Assembly: GCA_036571765.1 (NCBI GenBank)
Contig: BROE01000007.1
Span: forward strand, 11,838,646 to 11,902,645
Length of the DNA stretch: 64,000 nt
DNA from: Plecoglossus altivelis
Taxonomy: Eukaryota > Chordata > Actinopteri > Osmeriformes > Plecoglossidae
Direction: 5' to 3'
A program made the position numbers and the translations under genes. Positions 1-11,099 of this stretch are shown here, one piece after another (the stretch's first letter is position 1; each line of letters starts with the position of its first letter). The notes beneath the pieces are model-generated. The model was not told where the DNA came from, made no database searches, and worked only from the letters and a program-made list of their open reading frames with translations.

Positions 1-106
1 CCATCTTGTCCAGGTCTCTCTGCACACTGCTTTTCTCCATGTGGATCTTCTCATACGCTTGGATCACATCCTCCAGCTGCTCCTCCCTCTCCTTCCTCTT
101 CTGGAG
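1..106 (-). CDS. tbkbp1: tbkbp1 third coding exon (truncated by window edge)
   Basis: The acceptor is AG at 108-107 on the minus strand, after a CTCTCTTAAT stretch. The exon opens in phase 0 and reads LQKRKEREEQLED, then VIQAYEKIHMEKSS, a charged coiled coil that matches the human TBKBP1 segment around QLGEMIQAYEKL. The donor is beyond position 1. Confidence 0.85.
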
Positions 107-1192
107 CTGCATTAAGAGAGACAAAGAGAGAGAGAGAGATGAAAGAGAGACGGCGAGAGGCAGGGAGGCAGTGCGAGAGCGACAGAGCAAGGCAGGGGGG
201 AGAGAGAGACGGAGCGAAAGAGGGAAAGACAGAGAGGAAAGTAGGGAGAGAGAGAGAATGGGAGAGAGAGGGAATAGAGAGAGGGTGATAGAGAGAGGGA
301 GAGGGAGAGAGAGTGGGAGAGAAAGGGGAAATAGAGAAAGGGAGATAGAGAGTGGGAGAGAGAGAGAAGTCATCAAGTGTCTCTTGCTGCTCCCCAAACT
401 GCACAATGATCAAAATTCAGGACACAAAAACAACATGCCGCACGTGACGACTGGAATCCTTGAATTTCATTTCCTAACTAAATAAATGATCTGACGCCAA
501 AGATGCTGGGAAACACGTGTCCTGGGTGAACATTTCTGGACCATTAAACAATGGCAGCATCGATCTCCTCCCAAAGTAACCCTGTCTGCGACTGCACCGC
601 CACAGAGCAGCCTCTGCACCCAGAGCACGGTCCTAATCCAGCTCCATGATAGAGAGAACAAGTGCCAGAGAAGGGCGAGGAAAGGAGGAGGACTGGTGGT
701 GAGGAGGGGAGCTTCAGGAATCTAGTTTGAGACTGAAAGCAAATAAGAGATGGGAGAGAGATCTGGGACAAAGAGAGTTGACAGCGGCTCCTCGCTGAAG
801 AAAGAGCTATTCAGCGTGTCTATGGTAACGCACTTAAAGCCTGGCCAAGGTGAGGAAGCCGTCAACATCGTTACTGAAGCGAGCCAGGCCCAGGCAGCAG
901 CTGAGATGGGAGCTAGCTTGCTTTCCCCAAGCTGGATGGCAACAATGTAGGTTCTGGACAGAAATCCCCATGTTCTATGTGGGAGGGGGTGAAGGTAGAC
1001 AGAGCCATCAAACAGCATGCTCAGTGAGGCATGTCACATTCCAGTCAAAGAGACGCAACGTTCTGCGTTCCAGGGACTAGCACAGTCACACTCCTGAGAA
1101 CCCCTTCCTCCCCCTCACGCTCTCTCTCTCTCTCTCTCTCTAACCCCTTCCTCCCCCTCACGCTCTCTCTCTCTCTAACCCCTTCCTCCCCC

Positions 1193-1230
<38 letters not shown>

Positions 1231-2684
1231 ACCACTTCCTAAACCTCCAACACATTGTCACTCTCCTCTCCTCTCTCTCCTCTCCTTCCCTCCTCCTCCA
1301 GGATCGTCCCCAAAAAACAACAACCGCTGACTTCCTTTACAAGTGCATTCTAGTGTTTTCAGTCTTGTTCAGGGGTGGTGGGTGGAGGGTGGTGGGTGGT
1401 GGGGGTGGGTGGAGAGTACCAGGAGAGGAAGCCCTTCCGGTCGTTACCTCGTGGGTCAGGGCGCTGACCTTCTGCTGCAGGTTGCTGTTCTCCGACTGCA
1501 GGAGGACCGTCTCCTTGGACTCGAACGAGCAGTAGGAGTTCCTGTCCTCCACAAACTCACCGATCATGGGGAACTGAAGGAAAGGGAAGGAGACAGATCT
1601 GCTTCAGGAACACGCCCCTCAGAACGAAGACACATGTGACCAGGAAGCTTGGAGAGAAGCTAGCCTCTTACGCTGGTACGAAAATGCAGGGAGGCAAAGA
1701 TGAAAGGTTTGTGGAATTCAGTCATGTCCATTTTCAGGACCTTACAATCCTTTTCAACAAGGAGAAACACATCTTTCTACTTAGACAGACTTAGCCGTTT
1801 GAGCACAAGCCCGAGCACCCTGCTAGCCCAGAGCCATTGAGCTGAGCAACACCTGCCAAACGCATGTGCATTTTGAACTCTCAACTTTAACGTTGGACAA
1901 AATACACGCATGTTATAAAATTAAAAAATATCCGAAACCTTTTCAGACCTTTATTCATCCCCCCCGTTTGGACGACTTAGCCTAGAACGAGTATGTCACA
2001 TATAAAAGGTCAGCATAGAGTGGGAACAGATGTTGGGTGTTTTATCGAAAGCAAAGCATAAGACACACACCTGTCCAGGTGTCGTTTGGGTTGAACGTCT
2101 ACACACCTTGTTTGCACAGTTGTGCAGAGTGTTCAACTGCACTGCAGCCTTCTGCAGGCTAAGATACCCTGAGGGGCCTTTGGCAGCTGTTCTCTAAAAG
2201 GACAAGTGCGTGTGTTGGTGAGAGCACATCTGGAGGGGGTAGGGCACAGTCAAACCTGGCAACTGGGAAGGCCCTCCAGGGGAGCCTTTCTGATGCCAGC
2301 CTCTCTCTCTGTCTCCTTCTGTTTCTTGTCTTCTATGTGTTCCCTCTCCATGTTTCTGCAGTCTAACCTTCCCTCACTGTCCAACTCACTCTTCAACTTT
2401 GCTCTCTTTCTTTCTCTCTCGCCTTGATTCTCTCCACTGCCTCTGCTCCCCCTCTCCTCTGCCTCTGCTCCCCCTCTCCTCTGACTCTGCTCCCCCTCTC
2501 CTCTGCCTCTGCTCCCCCTCTCCTCTGTCTGTCTTTCAGCCTACCTGCAGTGTTCCTGTGGGTCAGGGTCGGGTTACAGGTCAAGCTGCCAGGTGGACAG
2601 AGCCAATAGGGATGCCAGCTGCTGCTCCAGCTGTATGAATGTGAGTGTTATCCCTCCACAGGCCTCCGTGTGTGTGTGTGTGTG

Positions 2685-2729
<45 letters not shown>

Positions 2730-3510
2730 AGGGGGTGGGGTATGTGAGTGCCCGTATGCGTGTGTCTGTGTTTGACTCAATGTTGACTCAGCAGAATACC
2801 AATGCAGATGGCATAAAGGCCACTAATGGTTTGTCATCCCTGGTCGAATATAATGACATGAAACAAGTATTTTACAATTCTTTGTACGTGCGACGCAGCC
2901 AGAGGATTGGTTCCTGACACACAGTGTGCACTTGCTTTCACGACAAATTATTGGGTTCCTATTACAATGAGGATCCAGCAATCATTTACTGACGCAAACA
3001 CGTCACCTGGAAAGCTTGGTTCAGACACTGAACGAGCCGTAAAACATCTACTCGAAACGAGTTTTTAGTATATCCATCTCTTTAAGCGCACTCCTATGAG
3101 AGTTTCCGTATCTTGTAAAAGGTCAGTTGTGAATTCAGAAAAAAAAACGAGCCAGTTATGTAACGATGACCTTAATAGAAAAGCGGCTGAAAGGAAAGAG
3201 ACTGTGAACCTGACTACATGTTGAGATGTTCCCGTCAGAGTCTGTGAGAGTGACCACACACAGACGTGCTACCTTGATCTCGTAGATCTTCAGCTTTCTC
3301 TTGATGCCGCTGTTCTCTCGCTCCAGGCCGGCCAGCCGCGTCTTGATGTCCTGGTAGGCGGTGATGAGGGCGAAGTGGGAGGCGGAGTACATGTCGTCCG
3401 GGCTGGGAGGAGAGCGCCAACCGCCGCAGCCGTCCTCCTTCAGCCCCTCCCCCCCTCCCAGCAGCCCCAGCTCACCTCCGAAAAGAGACTCCATCTCTGA
3501 GAGTCTCAAC
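1..3510 (-). CDS. tbkbp1: TBK1-binding protein 1 (SINTBAD), 5' part, three coding exons, runs off left edge
   Basis: The family scaffolds the kinases TBK1 and IKK-epsilon in innate antiviral signalling in the cytoplasm. Coding exons on the minus strand are 3494-3273 (inside an exon starting at 3510), 1573-1448 and 106-1. All junctions are GT-AG in phase 0. The 151 visible codons show the family N-terminus: a MESLFGG start, the block MYSASHFALITAYQDIKTRL, a leucine/glutamate-rich coiled coil ending KLKIYEIK, then FPMIGEF, and in the last exon EEQLEDVIQAYEKIHMEKS. From memory, human TBKBP1 has the closely similar CSASHFALITAYGDIKERL, KVYEIKYPLISDF and QLGEMIQAYEKLCVEKSDL. AZI2/NAP1 matches less well, because its corresponding blocks diverge after SHFAL. 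The ATG at 3494 has purines at -3 and +4. It sits 16 bases inside an exon preceded by a pyrimidine-rich acceptor, so at least one noncoding 5' exon lies further right. The C-terminal part, including any TBK1-binding domain, is outside the window. Confidence 0.9.
116..371. repeat. Purine-rich (GA)n/(GGGA)n tract in tbkbp1 intron
   Basis: About 250 bp of GAGAGA and GGGAGAGA lie next to the acceptor of tbkbp1 coding exon 3. Read on the minus strand this is a very long polypyrimidine tract. The open frames on both strands come only from the repeat. Confidence 0.9.
372..1095. other. tbkbp1 intron, unique sequence
   Basis: Mixed-composition intronic DNA between the GA tract and the CT minisatellite. 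No exon, RNA gene or mobile element was recognised in it. Confidence 0.5.
1096..1230. repeat. Composite minisatellite: CCCCTTCCTCCCCCTCACG plus (CT)n, three units
   Basis: The block AACCCCTTCCTCCCCCTCAC is followed by CT dinucleotides three times, with CT runs of different length in each unit. This suggests slippage inside a duplicated unit. It lies in the intron of tbkbp1, downstream of coding exon 2 in gene direction. Confidence 0.85.
1448..1573 (-). CDS. tbkbp1: tbkbp1 second coding exon
   Basis: The exon is 126 nt (42 codons), phase 0 at both ends. The acceptor is CTTCAG|TTC with pyrimidines upstream and the donor is GAG|GTAACG. It encodes FPMIGEFVEDRNSYCSF, then a serine/glutamine-rich coiled coil ending SALTHE. 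It aligns with the human segment YPLISDFGEEHGFSL and the following LQQ-containing helix. Confidence 0.85.
2439..2527. repeat. 22-bp minisatellite, about four copies
   Basis: Tandem units of GCCTCTGCTCCCCCTCTCCT plus two bases repeat about four times, with one GACTCT variant. It is intronic in tbkbp1. Confidence 0.85.
2668..2728. repeat. (GT)n microsatellite
   Basis: About 30 GT units interrupted by a single CG, followed by a G-rich flank. It is intronic in tbkbp1. Confidence 0.95.
3273..3510 (-). CDS. tbkbp1: tbkbp1 first coding exon with start codon
   Basis: The exon runs from the acceptor CTCCGCAG|GTTGAGAC at 3510 to the donor AAG|GTAGCACG at 3273. Translation starts at ATG 3494-3492 and gives 74 codons. 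The segment between the start and the conserved SASHFALITAY block is longer and richer in Gly and Pro (GELGLLGGGEG, RSPPSPDD) than I recall for human. The upstream polypyrimidine tract is a (CCCCT)n-like repeat. Confidence 0.88.
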
Positions 3511-3579
3511 CTGCGGAGGGAGGGGGGAGGGGAGGGGAGGGGAGGGACAAGGGAAGAGAGAGAGAAAGAAGACACTAAT

Positions 3580-4110
3580 GATCTACTCCGTCACGGCTAT
3601 ATTGTCAGTTAGAGAATACGTCTATCATTCACTCTTCTGGTACTCGCATATCCTTTTATCCATAAAGAAACGATGAGACTATCCCTAACCCCTTATCCTG
3701 TCTGTTTTCAAAGAGAGCTCATGTGAATAATTGTCACATAGCACAAACAAACTTAAGGAGCCCCAGTTAAATGTAACAGAGATCTTTCTTCCAGCTCCAA
3801 ATACGTCATAGACATAACAGCGGTGAAAGACAGCCTATACCTATCGTGTTTACAGCCCTTGATTACCAAATCGGTCATTTAAGCTTATACCCCTTACGTA
3901 TGTCTAGTTAAGTCCATAAGATACGTGCCGATTAGGATAAACCACAAGAACGCAGCTTCTATCGCCTATTTCATCAAAAACGTCAAATACTAACCCCTAT
4001 TGTAATTTTCTGCTCAATAACTTATACTAACCCCATCATTGTATTTCATCTTAATCTCGATCCGACTCTTCCATCACCACCTCAGGCCCTTTCTCCTTTG
4101 ATGCATTAAT
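3580..4110. other. Spacer between the two tbkbp1 exon copies, noisy-looking sequence
   Basis: This follows directly on a clean GGGAGG/GAGA repeat and consists of AT-rich, non-repetitive sequence with no ORF, splice signal or element I can recognise. Its position between two near-identical exon copies makes a mis-joined or poorly polished segment plausible. Confidence 0.4.
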
Positions 4111-4310
4111 GCTGTTCTCTCGCTCCAAGCTGGCCAGCCGCGTCTTGATGTCCTGGTAGGCGGTGATGAGGGCGAAGTGGGAGGCGGAGTACATGTCGTC
4201 CGGGCTGGGAGGAGAGCGCCAAACCGCGCGCAGGCGTCCTCCTCCCCTCCCCCCCTCCCAGCAGCCCCAGCTCACCTCCGAAAAGAGACTCCATCTCTGA
4301 GAGTCTCAAC
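4111..4310 (-). pseudogene. Tandem, frame-broken partial copy of the tbkbp1 first coding exon
   Basis: This segment repeats 3309-3510 at an offset of 800-802 bp. It keeps the acceptor, the ATG (4294-4292) and most of the SASHFALITAYQDIKTRL coding block. Between the start and that block it is 2 nt shorter than the intact copy, so the ATG frame leaves the conserved frame. Homology stops inside the coiled-coil codons at 4111, and the next codons (INASKEKG) run to a stop without the matching donor. It cannot substitute for the intact exon. It may be a true local duplication that decayed, or an assembly error, since the spacer 3580-4110 looks like noisy sequence. Confidence 0.75.
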
Positions 4311-5737
4311 CTGCGGAGGGAGGGGGCAGCGCGACACACGCGCGGAGGGGGAGCGTAGGGAGCCGGAGGGGGGAGGGGCACGCTGGATGAGGGGGTAGTT
4401 CAAGGCGGGGCAGGGAGGGAAAGAGTGCAGACAAGGTCACTTAAACAACTTTCCACTTATGATCTTTAAAGGACATCTACACATCTGTTAGGATGACGTT
4501 GGCCCAGTGAGGGACGCTATTAAAACCATCTAGCTCTTCTGCAAGTTAGCCGCGAATTGCCTAAATGACACACGGAAGCTGTGGTGCAATAGACTTTCCT
4601 GAGGCCGGGATGATGAAGTCCCATCCTACTGCAGTTCTAAGGCCAGTTGACACCATTCCACAGTTTTTCAGCCTAATAAAACGTACTTACTTATTCACTT
4701 GCTCAAATGATCTGAAATGGTTCCAACAAGCCTTCGGAGAGACTCAGAAACTCCAAGACCCAGCATGCACGGCCACTAACAGAGAGAGGCTTGGTCTCTT
4801 CCGAGGCCTCCAGACTCCGTAAAATATTTAGAGGTGCAGAAAGAGGAAGAACATGAACAGGAATTAACTTTTCTCTCCAACCCTAAATTAGAACCACCAC
4901 TTAACGACAGAATCCCCCCCCCCCCCCCCGCCACCACTCTGAGCGCGGGTGACGGCCCAGAACTCTGGGCTGTTGTCATGAGAAGGAATGGCTGCCACCT
5001 CCTGCAATGGAGCCGGTGTCCCGTTCGCTGGACACGAACGTCCCTGTTGCCGCAATCTGTGTTGACGTAGACTCGCTGGCCACACAATATGCAAGCGGCG
5101 CATCGGGTCAGGGGTCGTAAGCCTGGTTGTAGGCTCGATGTAGGCTTCTACGTGCTACGTAGAAGTCACCCGGTATTTCTAGCGTCGTGAGCTAGGCCTT
5201 GCCTGTGGAGCTATTTTCATCGTCTCCTCTGCTTGCTGCTATTTTTCCTGCGTTTAAACACGAAAAAGGAGGCAATCTGCACACGCTTTCTCTTTCTTGC
5301 CTCCAGGGTATTCCAAAAAGCACACCCACACACGGAACACACAGACCAACCCGTGCGCGCGCACACACAAACGCTGGCACGCACTTCTGCGCACACACAC
5401 GTAGGCATGCACGCATACACACCTACTCACACGCAGAAATGCACACATTGATGCGATCCCACACAGTTCGAGTTGCTCAAACAACAGTCACCTTACTGCC
5501 ATGCAATAGATGTTTACATTTGGGTGAGCGTGCAATGTTTGAATTCTCTGAAACTAGCTGTGTCAACACTGGCATCCACACACCTGTCAAATTGGGGTCT
5601 TTTATCATTGTCTACGCTTCACAAAGGTCACACACACAACATCCTCTCACAAATGCGACTGCTTTTCCCAGCAAACGCTCTTCGACCCGCAAGTCCAACA
5701 GCTTTCGGTAAAGACTGGCTTGAAATATGACTTCAGA
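4311..5737. other. Upstream flank of tbkbp1 start exon; no gene seen
   Basis: Mostly unique sequence. It contains a C16 run at 4914-4929 and an alternating CA/CG tract at about 5330-5440 (ACACAC with GCGCGC) that could adopt Z-DNA. The small open frames lack splice support or family resemblance. A noncoding 5' exon of tbkbp1 could lie here or further right. Confidence 0.4.
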
Positions 5738-5740
5738 CGG

Positions 5741-5781
<41 letters not shown>

Positions 5782-5852
5782 GGAGAGAAAGAGCGCTGGA
5801 AGAGAGAGAGAGAGAGCTGGGAGAAAGAGAGAGCGCTGGGAGAGAGCAGCAT
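5738..5852. repeat. (GA)n-rich tract
   Basis: GAGAGA runs with GAGAGCGCTGG interruptions that recur three times. Confidence 0.9.
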
Positions 5853-5951
5853 CCATCTTGTCCGTGCTCAGCTCACTGGCAGTGGAGAGACAGAACATTC
5901 TGGAGAGACGGGACATTCATCACACTGAGGCCATTCTTTGGCTGCTCAGTC

Positions 5952-6480
5952 AGCTGCCCCCCCCGCCCTCCCACCCACCCCCACACACTCTCCTCCTCCT
6001 CCCTGCCTCTTTAAAAACATCTTCCCTCCTCCTCCCATCCCTCAATCCTTCCATCCACCTCACCCCTCCGTCCCCCGCAAAATACTCCCCTCTTCCCCTC
6101 TTCTCTCCCCCCTCCTCCTCTTCCCCTCTTCCTCTCCCCGCCTCCTCCCTCTTCCCCCTTTCTCTCCCCCTCCTCCTCTTCCCCCCTCCTCCCCCTCCTC
6201 CCTCTTCCCCCTCTCCTCTCCCCCCCTCCTCCTCTTCCCCCTCTTTCTTTCTTTCCCTCCCTCCCTCTTCCCCCTCTCTCTCCCGCCTCCTCCCTCTTCC
6301 CCTCTCCCTCTCCCCCTCCTCACCTCTTTCTCTTTCCCTGCATCATGCTCCTTCTTCCTTAAATAACCCTGCCAGCCTTCTCCCCCCCTCTCGCCCATCT
6401 CCTTCCCCCTCACCTCTCCTTTGTCTCCCAGACCACGCCTCCTTTCTGACCTCGGACTGTGCTCACCCCCCGCTCCCCCC
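5952..6480. repeat. 530-bp polypyrimidine tract (CCTCCTCTTCCCC-type)
   Basis: The plus strand is almost entirely C and T for over 500 bp, in irregular CCCCTCCTCCTCTT units. The Pro/Ser/Leu-rich and Gly/Glu/Arg-rich open frames on the two strands are by-products. Such purine-pyrimidine asymmetry can form triplex DNA. Confidence 0.9.
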
Positions 6481-7983
6481 TCCCCAACCAGCTTCACATT
6501 AGAGCTATTACTACAGGAAGTCGTCTGTTACCTGCGGCCTGGACAGCCTAACAGCTCCGTCTCTCTGTGGCAAATGAGCTGATCGCGCCGACATCAACGC
6601 GGCAACCACAGCATCATTAAACTTCCATGCAGATACACAGACCGTTGGGCCGCGTACTGAAGGCTGAACTGCTGACGTGAGGTAAACGTATCACTCGGGT
6701 GATGGCTGTTCTTTGCGGATCTGATTTATGAAGACTCCGTGCTGGTTGGGAACAGGCATGCTTTATTTATGCTCCCTCTCATATAATCGGAATGGTTTTC
6801 ACCATTTGTCTCGTAACACAGGACAGTGTGTGCTCGCGTTGAGTCATTATTTAGATTTACTAGCTAGTTCGCAGTAACGCAAGTCTGAACCGTGAGGCAC
6901 AGCTCATCTGTGGTAATGTATAGCTCTGTGGCGGTAGCCAGCGGCCATACTGTTCATCAAAGATGCAGTTAAGGTCTGATCTCTCATCAAGAAAACTTCT
7001 TCGAGGTTCAGACGGTGGGGAGAGGGGGAGAGGGGGGTAAGGGGGGGAGAGAGGACTGCATTCCAGAGGACCATCTGACAGGAATGCGTGCCCAGGTGGT
7101 TCGCTCGCCACGCGGCGATCAAGAAATTCGGACATGAAAGGAACGTCCCGGTTTACTGCTTCCTGCTAAGATCAGATAAGTTGCCGGTTGTTGTCTCCGG
7201 GCGTCAATAAGAACCTGCAGGAAAAACTGCCGAGTCAGAAGGAGGCTGTCCAATAGCTACGCAGGAGCCGGGATCAAAGAAGCAAGGCGGAGAAGAGAGA
7301 GGGGGGGGGGCGGGTACAGAAGAGTGGTGTGAATTAACGTGTTAGATTGGAGTTGGAGCAGGAAGATACGTTCCCATGTGCTCCCACTGGGTTGTGAAAC
7401 AGGCCTGTAGGTCCCACTGTGGCCCCTGCGGCAGCTTGCCAAGGCTGATTCAGACGTCACGTCACCAAGGGCCACGCCACCATGCCCTCGCCCCCCCTGT
7501 GTCTGTATTTTCCTACCGCGCTCCCCTCCTCCCTCTGCTGCACGCTTGCCAGCCTTGCATAGGGTGCTGCTTTCTGATTAGGCGTCCTGATTAATACACA
7601 CACGCACACGCTTGCACACCACACTGAGAACCTATTAACGCAACAGTGGGGTGTGCGTGCGTGTTTACGCGTGTGTGTTTGCTTTTGTGCGGGCCTGCGC
7701 GTGTGTGCCCGCCGCGTGCGTGTGGAAGCACGTGAGTGTGTGTGTCAGAAACACTTGTGCTCCAATATCACAGGCCCCATATGCCCAAATGACTAACCCA
7801 CATCTCTCTGGCAGCACTTCATCTTAGCTGGCTAAAGTCAGAGACTCGTGACCTGAAAACAAATAAAGAACACTAACTGAGTACATTAGGTCGCCTGGGC
7901 ATTTTATCTTTCCATCCATCAAGACCCGAAAACACTTCAGTCACTTAAGACATTTGAAATGAAGTTTGGAATGTAGTCCTGTA
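6481..7983. other. Intergenic unique sequence
   Basis: Ordinary-composition DNA with a G-rich patch (7014-7050), a G10-type run near 7302 and an alternating GT/CG stretch (7640-7745). No coding exon, RNA gene or element was recognised. Confidence 0.4.
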
Positions 7984-8215
7984 CGGGGGCCTGGTGTGTG
8001 GGGGCCTGGTGTATGGGGGCCTGGTGTGGGGGCTTGGTGTGTGGAGGCCTGGTGTGTGGAGGCAGGGTGTGTGGGGGCAGGGTGTGTGGGGGCCTGGTGA
8101 GTGGGGGCCTGGTCTGTGGTGGCCTGTTGTGAGGAGGCCAGGTGTGTGGGGGCCTGGTGTGTGGGGGACTGGTGTGTGGAGGCCTGGTGTGTGGGAGCCT
8201 GGTCTGCAGCAAGTG
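7984..8215. repeat. 15-bp minisatellite (GGGGGCCTGGTGTGT)
   Basis: About 15 imperfect copies of a unit close to GGGGGCCTGGTGTGT. Because 15 is divisible by three, both strands stay open for over 100 codons (PPHTR-type repeats on minus, GVWGP-type on plus). I call it a repeat, not a gene: there is no start context, splice site or conserved flank. Confidence 0.9.
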
Positions 8216-8395
8216 TGGGGGCCCCTTGTCTGCAGTGTGCGGGGGGCCCGTGGTCAGAGCGGCCAGGCTGTCAGTACTGTACATCTCCACTGCAGGGAGA
8301 CCAGCGATGCCTCATGCCAGGCTGTGGCATCACAAGTCATGATTCATCCCTCCACAGCAGCGTAGGCAGCCTGGGAGAGGGCAGGAGCAACTTCC

Positions 8396-8397
<2 letters not shown>

Positions 8398-8476
<79 letters not shown>

Positions 8477-8646
8477 AGGGAAAGAGAGTGTGAGAGAGAG
8501 AGAGAGAGAGAATGTGTGTCTGTGTGTGAGAGAGAGAGAGACAGAGAGAGGGTGTAAGTGTGTGTGTGTGTGTGATAGAGTGTGACTGTGTGTGTGTGTG
8601 AGAGAGAGAGACAGAGGGAGAAGGAGTGTGAGAGAGAGAGAGTGTT
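8398..8646. repeat. Compound (GT)n/(GA)n microsatellite
   Basis: (GT)25 is followed by alternating blocks of GAGAGAGA, TGTGTGTG and ACAGAGGGAGA. Confidence 0.95.
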
Positions 8647-8719
8647 GAAGCGGGCGTCACCAAAGAGACTGATGAAATAAGCATGGGGAAGACAATGAAC
8701 GATCGCTTTCGCTCTTCCT

Positions 8720-8990
8720 CATCTCTCCCTTTGTCACTCGCTCCCCTCTTCTCTGGATCTCTCGCTGGGTCTCTCGCTGGGTCTACCTCCCCTCTCTTTC
8801 TCCCTCACTCTCTCTCCCTTACTCTCTCTCGCTCTCTCCCTCTCTCTTCCCCTCTCCCTCTCCCTCTCTGTTCCTCCCCCCGTCCTCCCTCTCTCTCTCT
8901 CCCTCTCTGTCCCTCTCTATGTCTCTCTCTCTCCCTCTCTGTCCCACTCTCTCTCCCTCCCTCCCTCTCTCCCTCCCCCTCCTCTGTATT
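8720..8990. repeat. Polypyrimidine CTCTCC-type tract
   Basis: CTCTCTCCCTCT units with short interruptions, including the direct repeat TCTCGCTGGGTCTCTCGCTG at 8758. No coding signal. Confidence 0.85.
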
Positions 8991-11038
8991 AATCCTCTCT
9001 GTCGTTCTGAGTGGGGACCTCCAGCAAAGTTCATTGCTGCCCCTCGAGCTCAAGGAAAAGGAATGACTGCTCAGTGCCATACTTTCAATGAGAATGTTCA
9101 CACAAAGACATTCATCTCCTCATGATTAGCGGTGCGCCTCCAACCCTCAGATCCTCGCCGCTCTCCGACCAAACTCCGACCCAGCAGCTCACTCCGAGCA
9201 CCGGGAGGGAAAAGCGGTCTCGTTCTCGTCTTCGGTTTCCTCCCCTGCCTCCCCTGTTCTCCTCCCGCGTCCTCCACCGCCCCTCCCTCTCGCTCAACCT
9301 TGGAGGACGGTCGCGTCGGCGAGCGGAAGCTCACGCGCGCTCGCCTGACGCGCACGCGCGCACACTTACGCACACCCACCTGCGAACGCACGCGCGCACC
9401 CTTTACCGGCTCACAATCATACAATCCCCCGTAATCTGAGCGCCAAAGCAATATCACGAGTGCAACACAGCTCTGAAAACAGTGGAGGGAAAGATTGTTG
9501 CTTGTGAGAGATGAGACGTGTAATACAGAGGGAGGGAGGGAGGGAGGGAGGAAGGGAGGGAGCGAAGGAGGGAGGGAGCAAGGGAGGTAGGGAGAGAAAT
9601 CACACTGAGAGAAATAGTTTGATATGCAGAGAGAGAAAGCGAGGACTTGCTCCATTCCTCAAGGCATTTGCGATTCTCATCTCCGTCTCCGAGTGAATTA
9701 ATCCATTAATGCAAGCCAGACCTTGACGAGAGCGTGATGTCCTGCCGGGGGCCCTGACACAAGGGCCCTTGACACAAGGGCCCCGCTCCCTCTGCTCTCT
9801 GCCCGGGGAGCCTTGTGTGCCTCGCTACCACGTCCAGTCGGCCAGGCTGCAGAGGAGGCGGAGTCACGCCCTGCCTCGCGTACAACAACAGTGCCAACTC
9901 AGACCAACAGGAAAATGGCAAGAATCAGTTGGAAACCCCTATAGAATGCTGCGTTTTATAACGAACGAGTGAGTTTTCCATCTGGACTTGTATTATGAAC
10001 AAGTATCATCTTGACGGATCAGACGATTTGCATACAGACAAGTAGTCTGAAACATTCTACAGACTACATCCAATGACTGTGGATGCCTGTGATTCTACAC
10101 CAGACTAATAAACCGCCTCCCATTTAGGCCTAATCCAGATTGAACTTCAGTTTCGGAGGGAAACAATGATGGATGAGTCTGCGTTAATTGGTTGAACCAT
10201 AACGGAGCGCGGTTTAATTGACTTTCAGTGCTAATTTGACATTGGAGCAGCTGATGAATGCAGAAATGATGGGTGTGAACGCAGTGGATTGGATCAGGAG
10301 GAATATCTGATGAATACGAGCCACGAAGCTCGCTTGTTCTGAACGACAAGAGAGAGTGAGTGTGTGTTTAAAGCGGAGAGAGAGAGAGCGAGAAAGAGAG
10401 ACAACTTTGGTGTGTTTCCAAGCAGAGAACGACAACGAGAGTGTGTGAGTTTCTGCGACACTGGGTACCCTCGCATGTGTGAGAAACACAATGTCCCTGT
10501 TTTTAATGTGTGTGTGTGTCTTGGCGTTTGGGTGCTCGCGCGCGTGTGAGTAGGAGTGAGGCTATTCCTCTAATGAAACAAACCTGGAGTGTCCTTGAAA
10601 AGAACCCCCCCCCCTCGCCAGCCCCCCTCCCCCCCCACGCCAGCCCTATTGTGTCGCTTAGCTCATCTTCTCACAGACTGGTGTGCGTGTGTGGGTGTGT
10701 GTGTGCGTGTGTGTGTGTGTGTGTGTGTGGGGGGAGGGGTGTTGGTCAAGTCTGGAGTCTATTGAGAGATAGAGTTACACAGACGTAAAGCGCTCAAGAA
10801 AGGGCTATGCAGTACTAAACTCAATAATAGCGGACTGACTCCATTTCGGTCCAAACGCGATGAAGACATTCTCATAGTGAGTAACAGTGATTACCAAATG
10901 TATTAATAATACGATCACTCTTAACACTATTGAGATAAGGAAGGTGATCTTGTCATCTCTATGCCCCTCCCCCCACCCCCAAACACACACACCTTTATTT
11001 GAAGACGGCGAAGGAAAAACACACAAATAGATGCCAGA
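8991..11038. other. Intergenic sequence with small repeats
   Basis: It contains a CpG-rich alternating purine-pyrimidine patch (9330-9405), a (GGGA)n tract (9528-9590), a direct repeat GACACAAGGGCCC (9755-9783) and a GT run (10681-10735). No gene was recognised. Confidence 0.45.
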
Positions 11039-11058
11039 GAGGGAGAGACAAAGAGAGG

Positions 11059-11099
<41 letters not shown>

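Larger units (their letters stand above)
1574..3272 (-). other. tbkbp1 intron between coding exons 1 and 2
   Basis: A 1.7-kb intron holding a 22-bp minisatellite (2439-2527) and a (GT)n run (2668-2728). The remaining sequence (1600-2430 and 2730-3270) shows no recognisable gene or element. Confidence 0.7.

Noticed and set aside
4051..4275. Alternative first coding exon of tbkbp1 using the distal copy
   Set aside because: The ATG frame is shifted relative to the conserved block and the copy lacks a donor at the matching place, so it is recorded as a pseudo-exon.
7937..8290. 117-codon PPHTRPPHT-like protein on the minus strand
   Set aside because: Translation of a 15-bp minisatellite with no homology, start context or splice pattern.
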